DNA from: Rikenellaceae bacterium
GTDB taxonomy: Bacteria > Bacteroidota > Bacteroidia > Bacteroidales > UBA932
Assembly: GCA_022771245.1 (NCBI GenBank)
Contig: JALFCH010000151.1
Span: 1-57,242, forward strand
Reading direction: 5' to 3'
DNA: 57,242 bases
Position 1 is the stretch's first letter; each line of letters opens with the position of its first letter. This document shows, piece after piece, positions 48,030 through 56,852 of this stretch. Under the pieces are notes generated by a model that made no database searches, was not told the origin of the DNA, and saw only the letters and a program-made list of their open reading frames with translations. The position numbers were made by a program, and so were the translations under genes.

Positions 48030-48038
48030 CTTAGAAAT

Positions 48039-48296
48039 ATGGAAGAACTCATCTACAAACTCAAGGAGCAGATTATCGATGCCCTTAACCTCGAGGAAAT
48101 CACCCCTGAAGACATTGACGACAATGCCCCTCTCTTCGGTGACGGTCTGGGATTGGATTCCATTGATGCACTGGAACTTATCGTGATACTTGATAAGCAT
48201 TACGGAATCAAGATCGCAAATCCTGCAGACGGTAAGGCCATTTTCTCCAGCGTGGCGGCCATTGCGGACTACGTGTCCAAGAACAGAATGAAATAG
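48039..48296 (+). CDS. Acyl carrier protein
   Basis: 85 aa; GDGLGLDSIDALELIVILDKHYGI with DSI phosphopantetheine serine. Confidence 0.93.
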   Translation: MEELIYKLKEQIIDALNLEEITPEDIDDNAPLFGDGLGLDSIDALELIVILDKHYGIKIANPADGKAIFSSVAAIADYVSKNRMK

Positions 48297-48311
48297 TTCA
48301 GACTGCAAAAG

Positions 48312-50117
48312 ATGGAAATTGCAATCACAGGTGCAGGAATAATCTGTGCCATTGGAAATGACAAACAGCAGGTGCTGGAGTCTCTGCGCAAGGGAGAGTC
48401 CGGAATAGGCACTATGAAATATCTCAGCTCCAAACACTTGGAGTTGCCGGTGGGGGAGGTGAAACTCTCCAATGCCGAAATGGCGGCTATGCTCTCTCTG
48501 GATGCGGACTATCCCCACAGCAGGACCTCTCTTATGGGTGCCATTGCCGTCAGACAGGCTTTGGCTCAGGCTGGGTTCAGCCCGGACGGAACTCATTGGA
48601 AGGGACTTGAGGGCAAGAAGGTGGTGCTGATTTCCGGGACCACGGTGGGAGGTATGGATATCACCGAGCAGTATTTCGAGAGGATGAAAACCGACGATTC
48701 CCTGCTCTATCTTCCCCAGAGCAACGAATGTGGAAAAAGCACCGTGGAGATTGCTCAAATGTCCGGCTTGCAGGCGGAATGTTGTACCATTTCGACAGCC
48801 TGTTCCTCAGCCCTGAATTCCATAATGCTGGGCTGCGAAATGCTACGGAGGGGCGAGGCGGATGTGGTAATCTCCGGAGGTTCCGAAGCAATGAGCAAGT
48901 TTCATCTCAACGGTTTCAACACCCTGATGATTCTGGACCGGGAGCGCTGCCGTCCTTTCGACGACACCCGGGCGGGACTCAATTTAGGAGAGGGTGCTGC
49001 GTTTGTGGTGCTGCGCAGGGACAGTGACATCGGAGCTGCGGAAGGGAAAAACGGCGTTGCGGAAGCTCTATCGGACGGAAATGTCCTCGCATATATAGGC
49101 GGTTACGGCAACCGCTGCGATGCCTTCCACCAGACTGCCACTTCCGAAAACGGGGAGGGTGCCTTCCTTGCGATGACTGACGCTCTGAATATGGCGGGAC
49201 TGCAAGCCTCTGACATTCAATATGTCAATGCTCACGGCACAGGCACTCCGAACAACGACATAACCGAAAGCCGCGCCCTGCAGAGAGTATTCGGAGAAAC
49301 AATGCCGGCAATATCCAGCACCAAATCCTTTACCGGACACACAACTTCCGCATCCGGATCCATTGAGACCGTCATCTGCCTTCTGGCTATGCAACACGGC
49401 TTCATACCCGGCAATCTGGGCTGGAAGCACCGTATTGAGGGAGGCATCACTCCGACCCTGGGCAGCGAAGGCGTGCAGTTGAATAATGTGGTCTGCAATT
49501 CCTTCGGCTTCGGAGGCAATGACTCTTCGCTCGTGCTTTGTGCGGAGAAGCCTCATAGTTTTGCAGGACCTTCAGGTAACTTCGGGGTGAAGGAAAAGGC
49601 GAGAGCCGTGGTGGATTCAGTGGAGGAACTGCCTGCCTTGAAGGAATTTGTATCTCCTATGGAGTCCAGGCGTATGGGAAAACTGATGAAAGCTGCCCAT
49701 CTGTCTGCATTCAGAGCACTGAAGCAGGCGGGCATAGACTGTCCCGATGCCATAATAACTGCCACTTCAAGGGGTATGCTGGAAATCAGCCAGCAATTCC
49801 TGGACGACATAGTCAGCAATGATGAAGAATTGCTCAAGCCCACCCTTTTTATGCAGAGTACCCACAACACCGTGAGTTCGTCCATAGCCATACGCCGTCA
49901 TTGCCACGGCTACAACATAACCTATTCCCAGGGAGACCAGTCGCTGGAATGGGCTTTGCGGGATGCCCGCAGGCTCATCTCCACGGGCAAGGCGGGCAAT
50001 GTTCTGGTGGTTTCCTTCGACGAATCCACCCCTTATTTCGAGTCCTTTGCACGCAGGGCCGGGGAGACTTTGCCTCCTGAGGTCCGAGCGGAAAGCATAG
50101 TGCTGGAAAGAATGTAA
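48312..50117 (+). CDS. Beta-ketoacyl synthase with additional C-terminal KS-like (KSAc-type) domain
   Basis: CCTISTACSSALNSIMLGCEM; NAHGTGTPNND; SSTKSFTGHTTSASGSIET; C-terminal LFMQSTHNTVSSSIAIRRHCHGYNITYSQGDQSLEWALRDA. Confidence 0.88.
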   Translation: MEIAITGAGIICAIGNDKQQVLESLRKGESGIGTMKYLSSKHLELPVGEVKLSNAEMAAMLSLDADYPHSRTSLMGAIAVRQALAQAGFSPDGTHWKGLEGKKVVLISGTTVGGMDITEQYFERMKTDDSLLYLPQSNECGKSTVEIAQMSGLQAECCTISTACSSALNSIMLGCEMLRRGEADVVISGGSEAMSKFHLNGFNTLMILDRERCRPFDDTRAGLNLGEGAAFVVLRRDSDIGAAEGKNGVAEALSDGNVLAYIGGYGNRCDAFHQTATSENGEGAFLAMTDALNMAGLQASDIQYVNAHGTGTPNNDITESRALQRVFGETMPAISSTKSFTGHTTSASGSIETVICLLAMQHGFIPGNLGWKHRIEGGITPTLGSEGVQLNNVVCNSFGFGGNDSSLVLCAEKPHSFAGPSGNFGVKEKARAVVDSVEELPALKEFVSPMESRRMGKLMKAAHLSAFRALKQAGIDCPDAIITATSRGMLEISQQFLDDIVSNDEELLKPTLFMQSTHNTVSSSIAIRRHCHGYNITYSQGDQSLEWALRDARRLISTGKAGNVLVVSFDESTPYFESFARRAGETLPPEVRAESIVLERM

Positions 50118-50127
50118 CTTATTTAGT

Positions 50128-50493
50128 ATGAAAGGAATATTTTCACTTTTACCTCTGGCTGTGCTCCAGAGTATATGTCTGGCCGGAGGTCAGGTGCTGC
50201 TCAAATTTGCGCTTGGGAGGATGCTGCCTTTTTCTATGACTCTCGCCTTCTGGAAGTCGGTGTTCGTGAACTGGCAGTTTGCGGCCTGCGGGCTTTGCTA
50301 TGGAGCGGGAAGTTTGCTCTGGTTCTATATTCTGAAGCATTTTCCCTTCAGTATGGCCTATCCTATGGTTTCGCTCAGTTATGTTTTCGGGATGATTGCA
50401 GCCATTGTTTTCTTCCACGAGGATGTGAATCTGATGAAATGGATAGGGGTGGTGCTGATTATGCTCGGTTGCTTTTTCATTGCGCGGAGTTAA
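50128..50493 (+). CDS. Small four-TM EamA/SMR-like transporter (ArnE/ArnF-like)
   Basis: 121 aa, four hydrophobic segments; YILKHFPFSMAYPMVSLSYVFGMIAAIVFFHEDVNLMKWIGVVLIMLGCFFI. Confidence 0.75.
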   Translation: MKGIFSLLPLAVLQSICLAGGQVLLKFALGRMLPFSMTLAFWKSVFVNWQFAACGLCYGAGSLLWFYILKHFPFSMAYPMVSLSYVFGMIAAIVFFHEDVNLMKWIGVVLIMLGCFFIARS

Positions 50494-50498
50494 AGATT

Positions 50499-51128
50499 AT
50501 GATGAAAAACCTGTTGAAAATAATCGGAATATCGCTTTGCCTCTGCCTTTTCTCAGGCACGGTTCAGGCGCAGACTCCCCAGGAGGATATTGTGGCGGCC
50601 ATACAGCGTTCCGGAGCCGCAATGCAGACTATGGAATGCGATTTCGTGCAGACCAAGACAATGCAGCTGATGGCCGAACCGATGATATCCAAGGGCCGTA
50701 TGTACTATTCCCAGCCGTCCAGACTCCGTTGGGAGTACACCAGCCCCGTTCCGTCAGCCTTCATTCTGGACAATGCCAAGGCATGGACTGTAAGCAGCGG
50801 CAAGGTCACCGATGTGAGTGCCAACAAAATGTTCAAGGGTCTGGGTCGTTTGCTCATCGGCTGTCTGGAGGGCAAGGTCGTCAACGACGGCAAATCCTTC
50901 CGCATCGAAATCAGCGAGAGCCCGGACCACTGGGCTGTGAAACTCCTGCCCCAGAAAAATGACGTGAAGCAGATGTGGGACAGCATAGTCCTGCATTTCG
51001 TGCCCAGCCTCAATGCGGTGGTGAAAGTGGAAATGAATGAAAAATCAGGTGACGCCACTGTGGTGGAACTTAAAAATATGAAAGTCAATTGCAGCATTGA
51101 CGACAAGTTTTTCAAAGCAGAATTATGA
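50499..51128 (+). CDS. LolA-like outer-membrane lipoprotein carrier family protein
   Basis: Signal peptide MMKNLLKIIGISLCLCLFSGTVQAQ; MECDFVQTKTMQLMAEPMISKGRMYYSQPSRLRWEYTSP. Confidence 0.88.
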   Translation: MMKNLLKIIGISLCLCLFSGTVQAQTPQEDIVAAIQRSGAAMQTMECDFVQTKTMQLMAEPMISKGRMYYSQPSRLRWEYTSPVPSAFILDNAKAWTVSSGKVTDVSANKMFKGLGRLLIGCLEGKVVNDGKSFRIEISESPDHWAVKLLPQKNDVKQMWDSIVLHFVPSLNAVVKVEMNEKSGDATVVELKNMKVNCSIDDKFFKAEL

Positions 51129-52000
51129 AACTTTATGGATTCCCGGGACAGGGTTCGCAATTTCCCGGTATGGGCAAAGACCTCTATGAGAGCAACGCCC
51201 TCGCAAAAGAACTTTTTGACAAGGCCGATGCCATACTCGGCTTCAGCCTCACGGACATAATGTTCAACGGCAGTGCAGAAGACCTGCTCCAGACCAGAGT
51301 CACACAGCCCGCAGTCTTCGTCCATTCAGTGGTGGCAGCCCTCTGTCTTGGCGATGATTTCCGGCCGGATATGGTGGCAGGACACTCCCTGGGCGAATTC
51401 TCAGCCCTTGCCGCATCCGGTGCCCTGTCTTTCGAGGACGGGCTCAAGCTGGTCTATGCCAGGGCTTTGGCAATGCAGGAGTGCTGCGAGAGACAGCCTG
51501 GTACTATGGCAGCGGTCATAGGCTTGCCGGACGCGGAGATTGAGCGTGTCTGTGCAGAAGTGGCTGCGGAGACCGGGAAAGTGCTGGTTGCGGCCAATTA
51601 CAACAGCCCCGGCAACGTGGCTATTTCAGGAGCAAAGGAGGCCATCGAAGCTGCTGTTCCCAAGATGAAGGAAGCCGGGGCAAAGCATTGTCTTCCACTG
51701 CAGGTGGGTGGAGCCTTCCATTCCCCGCTTATGGCTCCTGCGGGAGAGAAACTCGCCAAGGCCATCTCGGCAGTGCAGTTCAATGTGCCCGTATGTCCTG
51801 TGTATCAGAATGTTGATGCGCAGCCGCACACCGACCCGGAGCAGCTCAAGGCCAATCTTCTCCTCCAACTTACCTCTGCTGTGAAATGGACAGCTTCGGT
51901 GAACAATATGCTGGATGCTGGAATGGATGAGTTTGTGGAATGTGGTCCGGGCACCGTGCTGACCTCTTTGGTGAACCGAATCAAGAAATCAAGAAAATAA
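51125..52000 (+). CDS. fabD: Malonyl-CoA:ACP transacylase-like
   Basis: YGFPGQGSQFPGMGKDLYE; DMVAGHSLGEFSALAASGALSFEDGLKLVYAR; GGAFHSPLM. Confidence 0.92.
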   Translation: MKLYGFPGQGSQFPGMGKDLYESNALAKELFDKADAILGFSLTDIMFNGSAEDLLQTRVTQPAVFVHSVVAALCLGDDFRPDMVAGHSLGEFSALAASGALSFEDGLKLVYARALAMQECCERQPGTMAAVIGLPDAEIERVCAEVAAETGKVLVAANYNSPGNVAISGAKEAIEAAVPKMKEAGAKHCLPLQVGGAFHSPLMAPAGEKLAKAISAVQFNVPVCPVYQNVDAQPHTDPEQLKANLLLQLTSAVKWTASVNNMLDAGMDEFVECGPGTVLTSLVNRIKKSRK

Positions 52001-52371
52001 TGAAACTTCTAAACAGTCTTTATAGAATAGTTTCCGAGTCTGTCACCGAATCGGGGCGCGATTACAACATAGTCCTGGATGCGGAACATTTCATCTACAA
52101 GGCACATTTTCCCGGAGAGCCCATCACCCCGGGAGTCTGCATAATGCAGATTGCCGTTGAACTCCTGTCTCTGCATTGCGGAAAGCCCCTTGCCATAGAT
52201 ACAGTCAAAAATATCAAGTTCCTCAAAATCATATCTCCTGTTGAGACCCCCGGGGTGTGCTTTTCTGTCAGCAAGGTGGAGGCCGAAGACTCAAAGGTGA
52301 AGGCCCAGGTGAGCGTAAGCGGCGGGGGAGAAACTTATGCCAAACTGTCCCTTATCTGCAAGGCTATATGA
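52000..52371 (+). CDS. Hotdog-fold hydroxyacyl-ACP dehydratase-like protein
   Basis: FIYKAHFPGEPITPGVCIMQIAVELLSLHCGK; start overlaps upstream stop (TAATG). Confidence 0.8.
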   Translation: MKLLNSLYRIVSESVTESGRDYNIVLDAEHFIYKAHFPGEPITPGVCIMQIAVELLSLHCGKPLAIDTVKNIKFLKIISPVETPGVCFSVSKVEAEDSKVKAQVSVSGGGETYAKLSLICKAI

Positions 52372-53870
52372 TTGTGGACCAGAAGCATAGGATGAAATCA
52401 AGGGGAATATGTGTGATAGTCCCCACCTACAATAATGCCGGCACCATAGTGGACGTGGTGAGCCGTTGCCAGGCTCAGTGCGACGATGTGATCGTGGTCT
52501 GTGACGGATGCACCGACAACACCGTGCAACTGCTTGAGGCAATGGCCGTTCCGCCAGTAATTCTGGACCTGGGACACAACCGTGGCAAGGGCATAGCGTT
52601 GAGGGAAGGGTTCAGATATGCCCTTCAGGCCGGGTTTGCCTATGCCATCACCCTCGACGGCGACGGACAGCATTTCCCGGAAGATATACCCGTGCTGGTG
52701 GAAGCCAATATCAAGCATCCGGGAGCCCTCATAGTGGGAGCCCGCAAGAATCTGGAGAATGCGGAAAGAAGCGGAGGAAGCAAATTCGCCAACAAATTCA
52801 GCAATTTCTGGTTCGCCGTTCAGACAGGACATTATCTGCCTGACACTCAGACCGGTTACCGCCTCTATCCGCTCAAGAAACTCCGTGCTCTATCCCTTAC
52901 GACCTCCCGCTACGAGGCCGAACTGGAATTTATGGTCTTTGCCTCCTGGACGGGAGTGAAGCTGGTGAGCGTCCCTGTGAACGTGTATTATCCGCCTGCA
53001 GGTGAGAGGATTACGCATTTCAGGCCGGGGCCGGATTTTTTGCGGATTACAATGCTGAACTCGGTTCTGTGCTTTCTGGCGGTGGTCTGGGGTTATCCGG
53101 CTATGCTTTTCAGGGCTCTGATGACCTTTCTGCGGACTCTCTACGCCCTGCTCTTTTTCAGCATCAACACCCTCTGCCTTATGACCCCGATTGCATTTTT
53201 CTATATGACATTTGCAAAGGACGGGGAGAAGAAGAAACTCAATCTGCACAGGGGACTGAACTTTATGGCGCGCTTCCTGCTCTACACCCACAAGATTCCG
53301 GGAGTGAAATTCACTGAGGAAAACCCGTCGGGAGAGGACTTCAGTAGGCCTGCTGTAATCATCTGCAACCATTCCTCCCACCTGGACCTCGTGCCTCTGC
53401 TCGCCCGCACCCCAAAACTCATAGTCCTCACCGCCGACTGGGTCTGGAAGAATCCTTTCTACAGTTACGCCATACATCAGGCCGAATTTCTCCCCGCATC
53501 TGCCGGGATGGACGCGATAATGCCCAAACTCCGCAATCTTGTGGAAAGAGGCTACAGCATAGCCCTTTACCCCGAAGGCACGAGGTCTCTGGACTGTTCC
53601 ATAGGCCGTTTCCATCAGGGAGCATTTTATATCGTGGAGCAACTTGGGGTGGACCTGCTTCCGCTTTATCTCTATGGGGCAGGCAAGGCTCTTCGCAAGC
53701 ACGGACGCAAACTCAAGCGCTGGCCCATGCATCTGAAAATCGGGAACAGGATGACTCCTCAGGATGTGGCGGCTCTGGGCGAGGGCACTATGGAACAGGC
53801 AAAGGCAATGCGCCGGCGCTATATCGAAGAGTATAACTTATTGGCTGACAGAATAGAACAGAATGTCTGA
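52368..53870 (+). CDS. Bifunctional GT2-family glycosyltransferase / lysophospholipid acyltransferase fusion
   Basis: N-terminal ICVIVPTYNNAGTIVDVV...VVCDGCTDNTVQ...AITLDGDGQHFPED (DPM1-like GT2). C-terminal AVIICNHSSHLDLVPLLAR...GYSIALYPEGTRSLDCSIGRFHQGAFYIVEQLGVDLLPLYLYGAG (PlsC-like). Confidence 0.9.
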   Translation: MIVDQKHRMKSRGICVIVPTYNNAGTIVDVVSRCQAQCDDVIVVCDGCTDNTVQLLEAMAVPPVILDLGHNRGKGIALREGFRYALQAGFAYAITLDGDGQHFPEDIPVLVEANIKHPGALIVGARKNLENAERSGGSKFANKFSNFWFAVQTGHYLPDTQTGYRLYPLKKLRALSLTTSRYEAELEFMVFASWTGVKLVSVPVNVYYPPAGERITHFRPGPDFLRITMLNSVLCFLAVVWGYPAMLFRALMTFLRTLYALLFFSINTLCLMTPIAFFYMTFAKDGEKKKLNLHRGLNFMARFLLYTHKIPGVKFTEENPSGEDFSRPAVIICNHSSHLDLVPLLARTPKLIVLTADWVWKNPFYSYAIHQAEFLPASAGMDAIMPKLRNLVERGYSIALYPEGTRSLDCSIGRFHQGAFYIVEQLGVDLLPLYLYGAGKALRKHGRKLKRWPMHLKIGNRMTPQDVAALGEGTMEQAKAMRRRYIEEYNLLADRIEQNV

Positions 53871-55353
53871 GAAAGTTGTCATAATAGGAGGGGGACTGGG
53901 AGGCCTGACCACCGGTCTCATTCTTCAGCGCAACGGCTATGATGTGACCGTCCTGGATATGGGCGTGCAGATCGGCGGCTGCCTGCAATGTTTCACCCGC
54001 AAAGGGGCGAAGTTCGAGACCGGTATGCACTTCATAGGTTCCGCCGCCCCGGGGCAGACTATGGACCGCCTTTTCCGCTACTTCGGACTGAGCGATGAGG
54101 TGAAACTCAGCAGCTTGGATAATGAAGCCTATAATATCGTGGACCTGGACGGGGACAAATTCCGCTTTCCTGTGGGCCGGGAGGCTTTCATAGAAAGGAT
54201 GGGAGGCTATTTTCCGCATCAGAAGGATGCCATTGTGAACTATGTCGCCCTTGTGGACAAAATCAGCACGGCATCCAACCTGAACAGTTTCGCCTCGGAC
54301 AGCAGGGATATGGCCATTGATGCCGAATATCAGACCAGGGCTATGGACGAGGTGCTGTCTTCGCTTTTCACCGACCCGCTTGCTGCATCGGTACTTGCCG
54401 GAGACCTGCCCCTGTATGCCGCCCGGGCCGGGAAAACCCCGTTCTCGCAGCACGCCTTCATAATGGATTTCTATAACAACAGTGCCTATCGCGTGGTCGG
54501 AGGCAGCGATTCTATAGCCCTTGCCCTTCAAAGGCAGATAGAAGATGCCGGCGGCAGGGTGCTCATACGCAAGAAGGCAGTGAAAATCCATTGCAACGAT
54601 GTGAAGGCAACGGCAGTGGAAACTCAAGACGGGGAAATCTATGGTGCTGACTGGGTGATCGGAGCCATACATCCGAAGCGTCTTTTGGAACTTCTGGACA
54701 CCCGCCTCATACGTCCGGCTTTCCGCAGCCGCATAATGTCCATACCTCAGAGCAGCGCAGTCTTCGCCCTCTATGTCAGCTTCAAGGACGGGGCTATGCC
54801 ATATATGAACTCCAACTCCTTCTGCTACAATGCTCAAACTCCCTGGAATTGCGAAGATTACACGGATTCGGACTGGCCCAAGGGTTTTCTCTATATGCAT
54901 ATGTGCCACGAAGACGGTGCAAGATGGGCGAAGAGCGGAGTGGTGCTTTCCTATATGAATATGTCGGAGTTGCTCAAATGGAAGGGAACTCCGTTGGGGA
55001 GGAGGGGACAGGATTATGAGGACTTCAAGCAGGAACGAGCGCTGAGGCTGATGGAGGCAATGGAGAAACATCATCCGGGCTTTTCCGCAGCGGTTGAAAA
55101 CTGGTACACCTCCACCCCTTTGACCTATCTGGACTACACCGGAGCCGAGGACGGGGGAATGTACGGAGTTGCAAAGGATATCAGCCTCGGGGCGGCGGGA
55201 AGGGTGCCCTACCGCACCAAGGTCCCGAACCTGCTGCTGGCTGGCCAGAATGTCAATTCCCACGGCATACTCGGGGTAATAGTCGGCACCATAGTCACCT
55301 GCAGTGCCCTTCTGCCTCCGGGCCGCATTTATGAACAGATATCCAGAATATGA
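53863..55353 (+). CDS. CrtI/retinol-saturase-like NAD(P)/FAD-dependent oxidoreductase, paralog 1
   Basis: KVVIIGGGLGGLTTGLILQRNGYDVTVLD (Rossmann GxGxxG); KFETGMHFIGSAAPGQ; C-terminal NLLLAGQNVNSHGILGVIVGTIVT. Confidence 0.85.
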   Translation: MSEKVVIIGGGLGGLTTGLILQRNGYDVTVLDMGVQIGGCLQCFTRKGAKFETGMHFIGSAAPGQTMDRLFRYFGLSDEVKLSSLDNEAYNIVDLDGDKFRFPVGREAFIERMGGYFPHQKDAIVNYVALVDKISTASNLNSFASDSRDMAIDAEYQTRAMDEVLSSLFTDPLAASVLAGDLPLYAARAGKTPFSQHAFIMDFYNNSAYRVVGGSDSIALALQRQIEDAGGRVLIRKKAVKIHCNDVKATAVETQDGEIYGADWVIGAIHPKRLLELLDTRLIRPAFRSRIMSIPQSSAVFALYVSFKDGAMPYMNSNSFCYNAQTPWNCEDYTDSDWPKGFLYMHMCHEDGARWAKSGVVLSYMNMSELLKWKGTPLGRRGQDYEDFKQERALRLMEAMEKHHPGFSAAVENWYTSTPLTYLDYTGAEDGGMYGVAKDISLGAAGRVPYRTKVPNLLLAGQNVNSHGILGVIVGTIVTCSALLPPGRIYEQISRI

Positions 55354-56852
55354 AAACAACAGCGCTGATAATTGGCGGTGGTCTCGGAGGACTTTTTGCC
55401 GGGGCCATACTCGCGAAGGAAGGAGTGGGAGTGACCATTCTTGAGAAAAACCATATCATAGGCGGAGGACTCCAGTCGTTCAGGCGTATGGGGCTGAGTT
55501 TCGACACCGGTATGCACGTGCTTGCAGGTATGGAAGAGGGGCAGAGCATAAGGAGACTGTGCGAGTGGTTGGGCATATATGACAAAATCCGCCTGCATCA
55601 CATAGGCCCGGACATAATCGACACGCTCTTTTTCGGTGAAGACGGTAAGTTCTACGACATAGGCAAGGGCCGGGATGGTTTCGTGGACTCACTTGCGAAA
55701 TATTTTCCGGACCAGAGGCAGAATCTTGAGAATTATGTCTCGGCCATGTATGCCATAACCGACAAGCTGGATCTTTTCCATCTGCGTCCGAGCCAAGGTT
55801 TTGTGCAGATCCATACCGACGAGGCTCTTATGGCGGCAGACGCATTCATAGCCAAATACATAAGCGACCCGCGTCTTCGGGGAGTGGTGGCATATATGAA
55901 CCCGCTCTATTCCGGCAGGGCTGACGAGACTCCGGCTTATATCCACGCAATCATATCTGTGCTCTACATCCAGGGACCCAGCCGTTTCATAGGAGGCAGC
56001 CTGCATTTCGCGAAAATTCTGCAGGAGTTCATCGAGCAGCACGGAGGGCAGGTGCTCACGGGCAGTCCGGTGGTGAAAATCAATACTATAGACCGCAGCA
56101 TCACATCCGTGGAAACCCCAGACGGGCGGAAGTGGAGTGCCGACTGGTATATCAGCGACATCCACCCTTGCAGCCTCATCAGCCTGCTGGATGACCCCAA
56201 GGCCCTGCCCAAGCCTTTCCGCAACCGTATGCAGGAAATCCCCAACTCCTATTCCGCTTTCACCTTGAGTATCAAGCTCAAGAAAGACAGTTTCCGCTAT
56301 CTGGACCACAGTATGTATTTCATAGACCGGTATGACGAGGTGTGGAGTTTCGGAGACACATCCAAGAAGTGGCCTTTGGGCTATCTGATGATGACACCTC
56401 CAGAGGAAGGACAGGGAGAATTTGCCGAGAAGATTATCCTGACCGCGCCTATGCTCTGGAACGAAGTGAGCCGGTGGGCGGATTCCACAGTCGGGCACCG
56501 TCCTGCAGAATACCTCCGATGGAAGGAGGAATGTGCTCAGATTCTGCTGGACAGGATGGAGATGATGTTCCCGGGATTCAGGGGCTGCGTGGAGGATTAC
56601 AATACTGCTTCTCCGCTGACAGTCAGGGACTTCTATGGTGTGAAGGAAGGGGCAATGTGCGGATTTTCCAAAGATTGCCACAATCTGCTGCTGTCCCAGG
56701 TGACGGTGGTGACCAAAATTCACAACCTGCTGCTTACCGGGCAGAACGTGACTTTGCACGGGTTCTGCGGAGTGCCTCTCACTGCTATCAACACCTGTGA
56801 TGTCATTCTGGGTCACAATTATGTGGTGAACAAGATTAACGGCATTGAATGA
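55350..56852 (+). CDS. CrtI/retinol-saturase-like NAD(P)/FAD-dependent oxidoreductase, paralog 2
   Basis: TALIIGGGLGGLFAGAILAKEGVGVTILEKNHIIGGGLQSFRRMGLSFDTGMHVLAGMEEGQS; NLLLTGQNVTLHGFCGVPLTAI; 4-nt overlap with paralog 1. Confidence 0.85.
   Translation: MKTTALIIGGGLGGLFAGAILAKEGVGVTILEKNHIIGGGLQSFRRMGLSFDTGMHVLAGMEEGQSIRRLCEWLGIYDKIRLHHIGPDIIDTLFFGEDGKFYDIGKGRDGFVDSLAKYFPDQRQNLENYVSAMYAITDKLDLFHLRPSQGFVQIHTDEALMAADAFIAKYISDPRLRGVVAYMNPLYSGRADETPAYIHAIISVLYIQGPSRFIGGSLHFAKILQEFIEQHGGQVLTGSPVVKINTIDRSITSVETPDGRKWSADWYISDIHPCSLISLLDDPKALPKPFRNRMQEIPNSYSAFTLSIKLKKDSFRYLDHSMYFIDRYDEVWSFGDTSKKWPLGYLMMTPPEEGQGEFAEKIILTAPMLWNEVSRWADSTVGHRPAEYLRWKEECAQILLDRMEMMFPGFRGCVEDYNTASPLTVRDFYGVKEGAMCGFSKDCHNLLLSQVTVVTKIHNLLLTGQNVTLHGFCGVPLTAINTCDVILGHNYVVNKINGIE

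Noticed and set aside
53788-55359. 523-aa minus-strand ORF antisense to the CrtI-like gene
   Set aside because: The opposite strand encodes a recognisable FAD oxidoreductase; the antisense translation lacks motifs.
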